Source: Eubacterium ramulus
Lineage (GTDB): Bacteria > Bacillota > Clostridia > Lachnospirales > Lachnospiraceae
Direction: 5' to 3'
NCBI RefSeq assembly: GCF_003122485.1
Contig: NZ_JRFU01000028.1
Span: 1 to 64,000, forward strand
DNA: 64,000 nt
Part shown: positions 18,563 to 26,567 of the stretch, piece after piece
How positions within the stretch are numbered: position 1 is the first letter of the stretch
How the letters are laid out: each line of letters opens with the position of its first letter
Notes under the pieces: generated by a model
What the model was told of the DNA's origin: nothing
The model's database searches: none
Seen by the model: the letters and a program-made list of their open reading frames with translations, nothing else
Made by a program: the position numbers and the translations under genes

Positions 18563-20002
18563 CTAATTCAATGCAACAATACCTATAAGCTCCATATTAT
18601 GTTCCATGCAGATTTCCATTTCACGGGTTATGGTTTCATAACGGGCACCGGAAAGCTTTTCTACAAGAACAATATTTTTTAAACGGCTCATTTCTTCCAC
18701 CGCCTGCGCCTGTTCCAATCCACCTGCTACTTTACAAAGTTTAATTCCTGCCTCCTGTAACTGCTGTTCCGCTTCTCCAACCCATGTCTGCATATATTTA
18801 TCTTCGCATGCGTATGCCATAATCATTTCGTGGATATCATTTTTCTCACATTCGTATTTTACATTTGACACCAGTAACTTTAATGCTGATTCTTTGTCAT
18901 TTGACGCACTGTCTTTTAAAAGTTTCTTTCTTACTTTTCTGTAAAGAACATTTTTTCCGGATACCGGGATTTCAGCTAGCACTCTGCTATTATATAAATA
19001 TTTAATGTCGTTACTTGAGTTGATTGTTCCACGCAGCAAATATGCAATAATTATATAGAGAACGGCAAGAACAATTCCTATCGCTCCGCCAAGTCCAATA
19101 TACTTTTTACTAATAGAAACTTTTGTAACAACTGCTGCTTTATCTTCATCAGAAGATGATTCCTGATTCTCTTTTTCCAGCATAAGCTTCTGTGTCGCGT
19201 TTAACTGCTCTGTCAACTGTTTTGTCTGATCTTTCAACGTAGTGATCGCTGTCATACAATCTGACTGTTTCTGTGCAACAGAAGAATCAACCATATTGGA
19301 ATAAGAGCAGTTAACCATTGTTACTGTATGAGTATACATTTTTCCACTCAGTGTTTTTGCATAATCTGAGATACAGGAAATAATATTATTCGCAAGTTTT
19401 TCACAGGATTCCCTGTCTGCATACTTTACCTTCACTCCAAAAGTACTACCTGTATTCGTCGTTACCATATTGCCAGTCGTATTGCTTCCATTATTTGCCG
19501 AAGCATCTTCATAACTGATGATTTCATTCAGATACTGTGTTTCTTCTTTTACTCCGCTGTCTTCTAAATCTTCCAGTAACTGTCCATCATTTACATACAT
19601 ATAATATGCATATTTAAGATCCGCCAGCTGTTCATTATTATCTGTTCCAATGAGAAGCTGAATGGACGCTGTACTGACATTATACGGATCCAGCTGCATC
19701 AATACAGATTTCTCTGCATACTCCTGCTTCTTTTCCAGAGATGTCTGTGTATATTCTGTTAATCTTACCTGTTCCAGTTCTTCCTCTGTGAGGCTTTTTC
19801 CCGCCTCTTCTATTGACACCTCTGCTGGACTAATATCTGCGGATTTTTTATCCTTTATGTACTTATATCCGCCCAAAGCAACTGCAAAGACAACTGCAGC
19901 CAACATTATTAGCTTAATTCGTTTAAAAAGTTCCAAAAGTAATTCTGTCACGCTTACAATTCTGCTGTCCTGAACTTTCTTATAATCTTTTTTTGAATTC
20001 AT
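18563..20002 (-). CDS. Wzz-type chain-length protein with degenerate kinase-like tail (operon leader gene)
   Basis: 479 residues, start ATG preceded by GGAGG at ideal spacing. Membrane helices at about 30-50 and 300-322 flank an extracellular coiled-coil-rich region (about 70-295). The cytoplasmic tail (330-479) parallels a BY-kinase: LLVSNVKYECEKN corresponds to the FRTLRTNI helix, and the end SRLKNIVLVEKLSGARYETI then IGIVALN to the last strands. The Walker A and both Asp-rich motifs are missing (the P-loop region reads AYACEDKYMQTW), so it should not bind ATP in the usual way. It is the first gene of the polysaccharide operon. Confidence 0.84.
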   Translation of the reverse strand: MNSKKDYKKVQDSRIVSVTELLLELFKRIKLIMLAAVVFAVALGGYKYIKDKKSADISPAEVSIEEAGKSLTEEELEQVRLTEYTQTSLEKKQEYAEKSVLMQLDPYNVSTASIQLLIGTDNNEQLADLKYAYYMYVNDGQLLEDLEDSGVKEETQYLNEIISYEDASANNGSNTTGNMVTTNTGSTFGVKVKYADRESCEKLANNIISCISDYAKTLSGKMYTHTVTMVNCSYSNMVDSSVAQKQSDCMTAITTLKDQTKQLTEQLNATQKLMLEKENQESSSDEDKAAVVTKVSISKKYIGLGGAIGIVLAVLYIIIAYLLRGTINSSNDIKYLYNSRVLAEIPVSGKNVLYRKVRKKLLKDSASNDKESALKLLVSNVKYECEKNDIHEMIMAYACEDKYMQTWVGEAEQQLQEAGIKLCKVAGGLEQAQAVEEMSRLKNIVLVEKLSGARYETITREMEICMEHNMELIGIVALN

Positions 20003-20394
20003 AAATTTCCTCCATTATAATACCAACAGACAATTTTCGTACATTCTGTAAGTATTTAATATGTTTCACTTTATCACTTTTTCGTTATTTTTACAAGAAA
20101 TAATCCTTTCCTCACCCATTCTGAACAGAATATCATACATACAGCAATGAAATATAGCATATGCAAACAGGAACTGTCAATTTGTAATCCCCTTCCATTC
20201 GTTTCTTCATAAATTTATTAAATTTCCTTCATAATTTCATAATTTGAATTATTTTATTAATTGTAGTAAACTATTGCATGGTGTGGAATAGTTATAATAC
20301 ACTGTGTATTTATTATGTACTCTCAGAATTCTTCATAGACTTCTTCATCTAGGAAGATTCCGAGAATACATTTTATAAATGATGGAGGTTAGAA
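20003..20394. other. Divergent intergenic region upstream of the polysaccharide operon
   Basis: 392 bp of very AT-rich sequence between the minus-strand polysaccharide operon and the plus-strand broken gene. It must hold the operon promoter, but I could not single out a convincing -35/-10 pair on the minus strand. On the plus strand a TATAAT lies at 20293-20298 without a well-spaced -35 box, and an imperfect stem (TCTCAGAATTCTTC against GGAAGATTCCGAGA, 20321-20366) precedes the Shine-Dalgarno site GGAGG at 20385-20389. Confidence 0.4.
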
Positions 20395-20982
20395 ATAAAG
20401 TTTTTAAAAAAAGTTACTCTATTACTGTTGATAATGGTATTCTGCATGTTATGTCTAAATCCATTATCCGCAAGTGCAAAATCAAAGAATAATGTTGAAA
20501 AAATTGGCAACAGCTGGTTTTATACCAAAAACGGACATATTTCTTCCAACTATACCGGCTTCGGCGACAATCAGTATGGAACATGGTACTGCCGAAATAG
20601 GAAGCTAGACTATAGTGCAACTACTGTTGCAGATGGGAAAAACAGCCGTTGGCTGGTTCAGAATGGGAAAGTAAATTACGACTATACAGGATTATGTCAG
20701 GTAAACGACAGATATTATCAGGTTTCAAAGGGCAATGTTCTTTGGGAAGTAAACGACAGTTCCAGAATGCAGCTTAAGTCTTATTATCAGGAAGAAATAA
20801 AATATGGACGTGAAGACTTGTCTTTTATCTTCCCGTCCTACTTTTATTGCCATATCAATATTATACTATTTGTCGTCCATATTTTGCTTTTCATACGTTC
20901 GATCACTTATGATATAACGTGGACGATGTTTTGTTTCCATATAAACTTTCCCAATGTACTGACCAATCACACCTGTACATAA
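20395..20982 (+). pseudogene. Secreted cell-wall-binding-repeat protein, broken start (ATA)
   Basis: From 20395 the frame reads IKFLKKVTLLLLIMVFCMLC and then LNPLSASA, a textbook Sec signal peptide with an AxA cleavage site, placed six bases after a GGAGG. The first codon is ATA, not ATG, so a point change has probably destroyed the start; the next in-frame options are TTG at 20428 and ATG at 20434, inside the hydrophobic core. The mature part has aromatic/Gly repeats (GNSWFYTKNGHI, YTGF, GTWYCRNRKL, RWLVQNGKVNYDYTGL, RYYQVSKGNV) like choline/cell-wall-binding repeats. After about 20790 the similarity stops and the frame runs into the convergent gene, so the 3' end looks truncated too. Confidence 0.6.
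20806..20838. terminator. Stem-loop between convergent genes
   Basis: GGACG-t-GAAGA pairs with TCTTC-c-CGTCC around an 11-base loop. On the minus strand it lies 28 bp after the glycosyltransferase stop and is followed by a T-rich stretch, so it may end that operon; on the plus strand the T run is weak. Confidence 0.5.
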
Positions 20983-21843
20983 CAATTGAACACCACCAAT
21001 AAAACATATCACACATATCATACTTGCCCAGCCCGAAACCGTATTTCCAAGTGCCCAGCTAATAACAGCCCATATAACTCCTATAAATCCTATAATTGAC
21101 ACCAATATTCCGAAATTAGTAATCATCTGGATAGGCTTAACCGACAGACTTGTTATACCATCAAATGCCAAAGCAAGCATTTTTCTGAGTGGATAATGAG
21201 ATTTACCAGCCATACGTTCCTGCCGCTCGTAATAAACAGATGTACTTTTAAATCCCACAAGCGGAAACATGCCTCTCAAAAACAGATTCACTTCTTTAAA
21301 CTCTGAAAATGCTTCCAACACTTTTCGGGAAACCAATCGATAATCTGCATGATTATAAACAACCTCTGCTCCCATAGTATTCAGCAACTTGTAAAAGCCT
21401 TCTGCTGTTACTCTTTTAAAAAAAGTATCTGTATCTCGTTTACTTCTGACACCATATACAATTTCACATCCATTATGATATTCATTTATCATAGCTTCCA
21501 TAGCTGTAATATCGTCCTGTCCATCGCAATCAATAGAAATTGTAATATCCGCATATTTTTTTGCTTCCATTAAACCTGCCAATACAGCATTTTGATGTCC
21601 TCGATTCCTGCTTTGGCAAATACCAATATAATGTTCATCCTTTTCCGCCAGATTTTTTATAATTTCCCATGTTTTATCTCTGCTTCCATCATTTATAAAT
21701 AGTATTCTGCTTTTGCTCGAAATTTTTTCTTTTTCAATCAACAGGCTTAACTCTTTCAAAAACAATTCTGATGTAATTGGCAAAACGTCTTCTTCATTAT
21801 AGCATGGTATCACTATCCACAACACTGTATCCAACTCAAACAC
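20866..21843 (-). CDS. GtrB-like family 2 glycosyltransferase (polyprenyl-phosphate sugar synthase)
   Basis: 325 residues. The GT-A domain (1-220) shows VIPCYNEEDVLP, LFINDGSRDKTWEII, NRGHQNAVLAGL and SIDCDGQDD with the metal-binding DxD; two membrane helices follow at about 230-255 and 265-290, the layout of GtrB/DPM-type enzymes. These load a sugar onto undecaprenyl phosphate for later transfer outside the membrane. The start is uncertain: the frame opens at GTG 21841-21843, overlapping the upstream gene's end region, with TTG and GTG alternatives a few codons on. It pairs with the membrane transferase encoded upstream at 21845-23386. No GtrA-type flippase is nearby. Confidence 0.85.
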   Translation of the reverse strand: MFELDTVLWIVIPCYNEEDVLPITSELFLKELSLLIEKEKISSKSRILFINDGSRDKTWEIIKNLAEKDEHYIGICQSRNRGHQNAVLAGLMEAKKYADITISIDCDGQDDITAMEAMINEYHNGCEIVYGVRSKRDTDTFFKRVTAEGFYKLLNTMGAEVVYNHADYRLVSRKVLEAFSEFKEVNLFLRGMFPLVGFKSTSVYYERQERMAGKSHYPLRKMLALAFDGITSLSVKPIQMITNFGILVSIIGFIGVIWAVISWALGNTVSGWASMICVICFIGGVQLLCTGVIGQYIGKVYMETKHRPRYIISDRTYEKQNMDDK

Positions 21844-21844
21844 C

Positions 21845-23386
21845 TCATTTCTTTTTCTCTGCTCTATTTAGTAAAAGTGCTACTCCATATATTGCCAACA
21901 ATATGTATAATGGAACATAAGCATATAAATATCTGGATCTTGCCTCAAAAAGTAATTCAAATATCGTTAATCCTATAACAGAAAGCATTAGTACACTTCT
22001 TTCTTTTTGATTTTTATAGCATACTCCCAGAATTCCTAATCCCAGACAAGTTAACCAAATCATTTGGACAAAATTTATCCAAACTGTATTATATTTTCCA
22101 ACAGAACTATAATTTCTATTATAATAAAGTCCTCTCAAGAAACCACTGATTTTTGTATTTCTTTCCATAACATTTATGTAAAACGCCCCTTCTCCACCCC
22201 AGAAAAAAGTTCCGTCATTATAATTTGTTAGCGTTTTTCTTATCATTTGTTTTGAGAAACCCACTGCACCCATATTTTCAATACGCTCAAATGCTTTCTG
22301 CAGATCTGCTTGATCACGTTCTTCCACCGTTTGAAATGAATCTGAATAAGAAACATCGTCCCCGGCCCATACTCCCATTGTCTGGGTATTCATTCCCATC
22401 ATAAAAAAATGTTTTATTCCAAAAGCTTTTTCATCATCAAGCTGTATATTCAGGCTTCTCACTGCGGCTATTGAAATTCCTAATGCTAATAAGAATCCCA
22501 AGATAAGAGCTGCCACTTTTTTTAAATATCCTCTTCCAATGCAGCTTAATTTTATATTTAAAATTGTTATTAACATAATTGCAATAGCGACTATCATTGT
22601 TTGTGGTTTAATTTTATATCCAATATAAGATAAAAACGGAATCGCAAACCACGAAAAACACTTAAATTTTTCTCTATTGACATAAATGTACATTATCAAA
22701 ATCGGAAATACTAATGCTATCGAATCAGAGTATGGAATCGAAACCCAAGGTGACAAGCTTATTAAAAAAAAATATATACTATATCCCACCATCGTTAAAA
22801 CACGATTATGAAACAATTTACTTATTATTTTTGCAAGAAGTACTCCTGTACATGTATTAAACGCACATTGTACGCACAAAAGCATAAAATATTCATGCGC
22901 ATGACCGCCCAAAAAATGAACAATTTCCATTATCTTCGAAAAGACAAATACCAAAAATAAATTATTTGGATATCTCGAAAAATAATTAATATATATATCT
23001 GTTGATTCATTATGTGCAATTTTATCAGCAAGTCCTACTACTGAAGCCACATCCCAATCTGTATACACATAATAATTCCACACAAAATATATCTGCATTA
23101 AAAATATCATTACCGGAACAACTATCCAGAAAATTATAGGTTTTATTTTACATTCTCTATCTGCCCTTTTGCAAATTGTCACAATGCCACATATTGTGAT
23201 TCCACCAAATATTAATAATACAATTGCAGGCAAAAAGTTTTCACTATAAGATAATCTCCAATAACGTATGTGCGCAAAGAAAATACAACATATCACGATA
23301 AATATCATCATTAAACCATATATACCAGCAATGGCACTATTTAGCATTCTAAACATACTTTGTACGATTTCCTGTACTCGTTTCAT
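21845..23386 (-). CDS. Multi-pass membrane glycosyltransferase-like protein
   Basis: 513 residues with about ten to twelve membrane segments; GGGAGAA stands eight bases before the ATG. The first outer loop, NYYVYTDWDVASVVGLADKI, carries acidic residues where GT-C fold enzymes keep their catalytic Asp, and the last part has the RSRYLYAYVPLYILLAIYG segment common in GT39-like transferases. Placed directly before a GtrB-like gene, it most likely transfers the polyprenyl-linked sugar to a cell-surface glycan or teichoic acid. The gene is strongly AT-rich with runs such as ATTATATATA, unlike the metabolic genes downstream, which hints at separate acquisition. Confidence 0.7.
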   Translation of the reverse strand: MKRVQEIVQSMFRMLNSAIAGIYGLMMIFIVICCIFFAHIRYWRLSYSENFLPAIVLLIFGGITICGIVTICKRADRECKIKPIIFWIVVPVMIFLMQIYFVWNYYVYTDWDVASVVGLADKIAHNESTDIYINYFSRYPNNLFLVFVFSKIMEIVHFLGGHAHEYFMLLCVQCAFNTCTGVLLAKIISKLFHNRVLTMVGYSIYFFLISLSPWVSIPYSDSIALVFPILIMYIYVNREKFKCFSWFAIPFLSYIGYKIKPQTMIVAIAIMLITILNIKLSCIGRGYLKKVAALILGFLLALGISIAAVRSLNIQLDDEKAFGIKHFFMMGMNTQTMGVWAGDDVSYSDSFQTVEERDQADLQKAFERIENMGAVGFSKQMIRKTLTNYNDGTFFWGGEGAFYINVMERNTKISGFLRGLYYNRNYSSVGKYNTVWINFVQMIWLTCLGLGILGVCYKNQKERSVLMLSVIGLTIFELLFEARSRYLYAYVPLYILLAIYGVALLLNRAEKKK

Positions 23387-23445
23387 TATTTAGATTCTCC
23401 CATCTGATTTTTTGTTTTCACCTTCAACATTATGCATTCATTTTC

Positions 23446-23818
23446 TTACATTGTAAAGAAATTCTTCACCAAACCTGCTATTTTAAAATCTAAAAGCTGT
23501 GTATTTTCAAATCCTTGCCACTCGTCAATCATATATATATGTATCAAAAAAATAATCTTGATTTTCAGTTATACACTCGTTTAAAAGTCTTTCATAAGCA
23601 TTTGCCATTCCACTATATGCAACAGCCGTTGGATGCCCTCCAGACATATTTTTATAAATTTCTGATTGAAAGAAAGAATCCTCTGACTGAACGATATATG
23701 AAATATGAATTCTCAATTGTTGATATTTTAACTGTATTTTCCAGTTCCTCAATAGACATAGAAGGTCTGCCATTGATTTATAGGAGCTAAAGTTTTTAAA
23801 AGCGAATTCATATATCAT
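23446..23818 (-). pseudogene. Chimeric gene remnant (ATPase-like start, SGNH-hydrolase-like end)
   Basis: A 97-codon frame begins MIYEFAFKNFSSYKSMADLL, like the first strand of OLD/AAA15-type ATPases, then changes to SGGHPTAVAYSGMANAYERL, which resembles the catalytic Asp/His C-terminal block of SGNH/GDSL hydrolases. It stops at 23525 after an ATATATAT run. One base out of frame the reading continues as DEWQGFENTQLLDF to a stop at 23446, as expected if slippage in the repeat caused a frameshift. I read this as the scar of a deletion joining two gene ends, plus a frameshift. Neither parent is certain. Confidence 0.4.
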
Positions 23819-23942
23819 AATTCCATCTCCTTGAGATTTTTCACAATATCATTCTCTTGCTGTTTTTCCTTGACAATTCCACTCTCCTGCGTTAACATCT
23901 TACCCGTAAAGTGCCATACAAACGGATTTTCTGTTTCATAAT

Positions 23943-24026
23943 TAACCAGGGGAGCATATCGCTGAGAGTAAGGACAGACCTTTGACCCTTATACCTGTTG
24001 GACAATGCCATCGTAGGAAGTGTTAC
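23943..24026 (+). promoter_or_regulatory. TPP (THI-box) riboswitch
   Basis: The conserved pieces appear in order: GGGGAGCA, CTGAGA (23962-23967), ACCCTT (23985-23990), ACCTG, GGACAATGCCA and CGTAGGAAG (24012-24020), with a closing TAAC/GTTA stem. These match the pyrimidine- and pyrophosphate-binding arms of thiamine pyrophosphate aptamers. It precedes a terminator (24063-24093) and a thiamine-precursor uptake operon, so high TPP should cause early termination. Confidence 0.93.
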
Positions 24027-24062
24027 AGAATATAATAGTAGAGAAAACTATCAGACATTCTT

Positions 24063-24093
24063 AAAGCATCTGCCAACCGGTTGGTGCTTTTTT
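24063..24093 (+). terminator. Riboswitch-controlled intrinsic terminator
   Basis: AAAGCA...CCAACCGGTTGG...TGCTTTTTT: a self-complementary core and an outer AAAGCA/TGCTTT stem followed by a T run. It lies 37 bases after the TPP aptamer and is the expected expression platform. Confidence 0.88.
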
Positions 24094-24134
24094 GATTGTA
24101 AAAATGTGCAGCACCACATGTATTGCATAATCAA

Positions 24135-24303
24135 GTAAAGCGGCCATTCGCAATCCGTTTTTCGCTACTTGCTCATGAACGCAGTCGCTTTGCGACCTGT
24201 CAGTGGGAGCTTTTAACTCCCACTGACATAAGTATCCCCCTTACCCACCGCTTAGTGCTCTACGCACTTGAAATGGGGGGGGGAATGCTTATTCTGCGTT
24301 CAA
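24135..24303 (+). mobile_element. Palindrome-rich repeat element, copy A (PATE/IS200-605-like candidate)
   Basis: 169 bp, about 90% identical by eye to 36356-36519. It contains a perfect 10-bp hairpin (TCAGTGGGAG / CTCCCACTGA, 7-base loop), a second stem-loop around AGTGC/GCACT, and a long-range pairing GAACGCAG / CTGCGTTC that closes the right half. Sub-terminal hairpins without terminal inverted repeats are usual for non-autonomous IS200/IS605 derivatives. No transposase or TnpB is present. It lies between the TPP terminator and the first thiamine gene. Copy A has a run of nine Gs where copy B has five. Confidence 0.75.
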
Positions 24304-24422
24304 AAATGCCTCTTATTTCTGCTGCGAATATGTGATATGGCATGGGAGTTATGGTTACTTAATGTAATAAGGTTCACAGATGGATCTTAAATTTCACTTT
24401 TATTTTCAGGGAGGAACAAATA

Positions 24423-24719
24423 ATGAACGCAAGTGTAGCTATTCAAGTATTACCGACAGTCACAGATGAAGATGAAGTCATTCGTATCGTAGACGAAGTC
24501 ATTGCTTATATCAAATCTACAGGTCTGAACTATTATGTGGGACCATGCGAGACATCCATCGAAGGCGATTATGACGAACTGATGGAAATCGTAAAAAACT
24601 GTCAGCTCGTTGCTGCAAAAGCAGGCTGCCCGGCTATGAATACTTATGTAAAAATTTCTTTTAAACCAGAGGGAGATGTACTGACCATTGACAAAAAAGT
24701 TACAAAGCATCACCAGTAA
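24423..24719 (+). CDS. Thiamine-binding protein (MTH1187/YkoF-like)
   Basis: 98 residues, one small ferredoxin-like domain of the MTH1187/YkoF_HMP family: ASVAIQVLPTVTDEDEVIRIVDEVIAYIKSTGL, then the YYVGPCETSIEGDYDELMEIV core. In Bacillus, YkoF binds thiamine or its hydroxymethylpyrimidine part and is encoded with the ykoEDC uptake genes; here it heads an ABC uptake operon. GGAGG lies seven bases before the ATG. It is under the TPP riboswitch and overlaps the permease start by about 32 bp, suggesting coupled translation. Confidence 0.85.
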   Translation: MNASVAIQVLPTVTDEDEVIRIVDEVIAYIKSTGLNYYVGPCETSIEGDYDELMEIVKNCQLVAAKAGCPAMNTYVKISFKPEGDVLTIDKKVTKHHQ

Positions 24720-25470
24720 GATTCCGGCAATCATCGCGTTATGCCTGATCGTGCTGGCATGGTATCTGATCTGTGTATCCGGACTGGTTCCGGCTTATAT
24801 GCTGCCGTCACCGGTCAATGTGGCAAAAGCGCTGATCTCAGACATGCCGCTGATCCTGATGCATGCAAGATACACCCTGCAGGAGGCATTTTACGGTCTT
24901 TGCATCGGTATCCTGCTGGCTTTTGTCAGTGCCACACTGATGGATCGTTTTCTGACCATCAACCGGGCATTTTATCCGCTGATGGTAATCACACAGACGA
25001 TTCCTACCATTGCCATTGCGCCGGTTCTGGTGCTCTGGATGGGATTTGGCATGGCACCAAAAATTGCATTGGTTGTCATCACCACATTTTTCCCGATCGC
25101 AGTCGGTCTGCTGGACGGATATAAAAGTGTGGATCAGGATGCGGTCAATCTGATGCGCGCCATGGGAGCGACAAAATTTCAGATTTTCCGGCATTTAAAA
25201 TTTCCATCCGCTTTGAACCAGTTTTTCTCCGGTTTGAAGATTTCTGCTTCCTACGCTGTGGTTGGCGCTGTTGTTGCAGAATGGCTCGGTGGATTCAACG
25301 GACTTGGTGTTTATATGACCCGTGTCAAAAAGGCATACGCATTCGACAAAATGTTTGCTGTTATTATTTTTATCGTGATCATCAGTTTGCTGCTGATGCT
25401 CGCTGTCAACATTATCAGAAACTTATCCATGCCTTGGATAAGAACAGAAAAAGAGGGAAAAGAAGTATGA
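24688..25470 (+). CDS. thiX: ABC transporter permease, thiamine precursor uptake (ThiX-like)
   Basis: 260 residues with about six membrane helices and the EAA loop that docks the ATPase: MGATKFQIFRHLKFPSALNQ (about 158-177). It belongs to the SsuC/TauC/ThiX permease family. It opens at TTG 24688-24690, inside the preceding gene; no better start is visible. It ends with ATGA shared with the substrate-binding protein gene. With the NMT1/THI5-like binding protein next door, the likely cargo is a pyrimidine precursor of thiamine such as formylaminopyrimidine or HMP. Confidence 0.88.
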   Translation: MTKKLQSITSKIPAIIALCLIVLAWYLICVSGLVPAYMLPSPVNVAKALISDMPLILMHARYTLQEAFYGLCIGILLAFVSATLMDRFLTINRAFYPLMVITQTIPTIAIAPVLVLWMGFGMAPKIALVVITTFFPIAVGLLDGYKSVDQDAVNLMRAMGATKFQIFRHLKFPSALNQFFSGLKISASYAVVGAVVAEWLGGFNGLGVYMTRVKKAYAFDKMFAVIIFIVIISLLLMLAVNIIRNLSMPWIRTEKEGKEV

Positions 25471-26546
25471 AAAACAAATTTTTAAAGAAACTTGCTGCTG
25501 CATCTTTAGCAGCTGCTATGATATTTTCCATGGCTGCATGCGGAAATGCTGACAACAACGCTGCAAAAGGAAATGCCTCCGACAGCTCTTCTGCTGCCGC
25601 AGAGAACACTTCCAGCTCTGATAAAGATCTGACAAAGATCACATTCTGCCTGGACTGGACACCGAACACAAACCATACCGGTTTATACGTTGCTCAGCAG
25701 CTTGGTTACTATGAGCAGGCAGGTCTGGATGTCCAGATCGTTCAGCCACCAGAGGACGGTGCTGCATTAATGTGTGCTTCCGGTCAGGCTCAGTTCGCCA
25801 TTGAAGCGCAGGATACTATGGCTGCATCTCTGGATTCCGATAATCCACTTGGTATCACAGCGGTTGCTGCTGTTCTCCAGCACAACACTTCCGGTATCCT
25901 CTCCCGTCAGGGTGACGGTATCGACACTCCGAAAGGAATGACAGGCAAAACTTATTCTACATGGGAGTCCCCGATCGAACTTGCTACTTTAAAAACTGTT
26001 ATCAACGGTGACGGTGGTGATTTTGATAAAGTAAATCTGATCCCGAACGATATCACAGATGAACCGGCTGCTCTGGCTGCTCATCAGACAGATGCCATCT
26101 GGGTATTCTACGGATGGGGCGGAATCAATGCAAACGTAGAGAAAACACCTTGTGATTTCTTCTTCTTTAAAGATGTAAACCCGGTATTTGATTACTACAC
26201 ACCGGTTATCATCGCAAACAATGAATTTTTACAGAACAGCCCGGATGTTGCTAAAAAATTCCTTGAGGCAACTCAGAAAGGTTATGAATATGCCATCCAG
26301 AATCCGGTAGATGCCGCAAACATGCTGATCGCCGGTGACAACACGGGTTCCTTAAGCGGATCTGAAGATCTGGTTCAGGCTTCTCAGCAGTATATTTCCG
26401 AGCAGTACATCGCAGATGCTCAGAAATGGGGATTCATCGATGAGGATCGTTGGAATACATTCTACAAATGGCTGGCAGATAACGGACTTACCTCCAAAGA
26501 TCTGACCGGACAGGGATTTTCAAACGACTACTTAGGTGGTAATTAA
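25467..26546 (+). CDS. thiY: NMT1/THI5-like substrate-binding lipoprotein (ThiY-like)
   Basis: 359 residues from ATG 25467-25469, which overlaps the permease stop (ATGA). A longer frame starting at 25281 is only the out-of-frame continuation of the permease region. The first 25 residues are a lipoprotein signal with lipobox SMAAC. The NMT1 domain starts TKITFCLDWTPNTNHTGLYV with QQLGYYEQAGLDVQIVQP and GQAQFAIEAQD, as in ThiY and THI5. ThiY captures N-formyl-4-amino-5-aminomethyl-2-methylpyrimidine or similar at the outer membrane face. TPP riboswitch control supports this over sulfonate or nitrate uptake. Confidence 0.9.
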   Translation: MKNKFLKKLAAASLAAAMIFSMAACGNADNNAAKGNASDSSSAAAENTSSSDKDLTKITFCLDWTPNTNHTGLYVAQQLGYYEQAGLDVQIVQPPEDGAALMCASGQAQFAIEAQDTMAASLDSDNPLGITAVAAVLQHNTSGILSRQGDGIDTPKGMTGKTYSTWESPIELATLKTVINGDGGDFDKVNLIPNDITDEPAALAAHQTDAIWVFYGWGGINANVEKTPCDFFFFKDVNPVFDYYTPVIIANNEFLQNSPDVAKKFLEATQKGYEYAIQNPVDAANMLIAGDNTGSLSGSEDLVQASQQYISEQYIADAQKWGFIDEDRWNTFYKWLADNGLTSKDLTGQGFSNDYLGGN

Positions 26547-26567
26547 GATTTCAAACAGGAAATAAAA

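Noticed and set aside
25281-25466. N-terminal extension of the thiamine binding-protein frame.
   Set aside because: It lies inside the permease gene; the lipoprotein signal begins at 25467 with the ATGA overlap, so this is not coding for the same protein.
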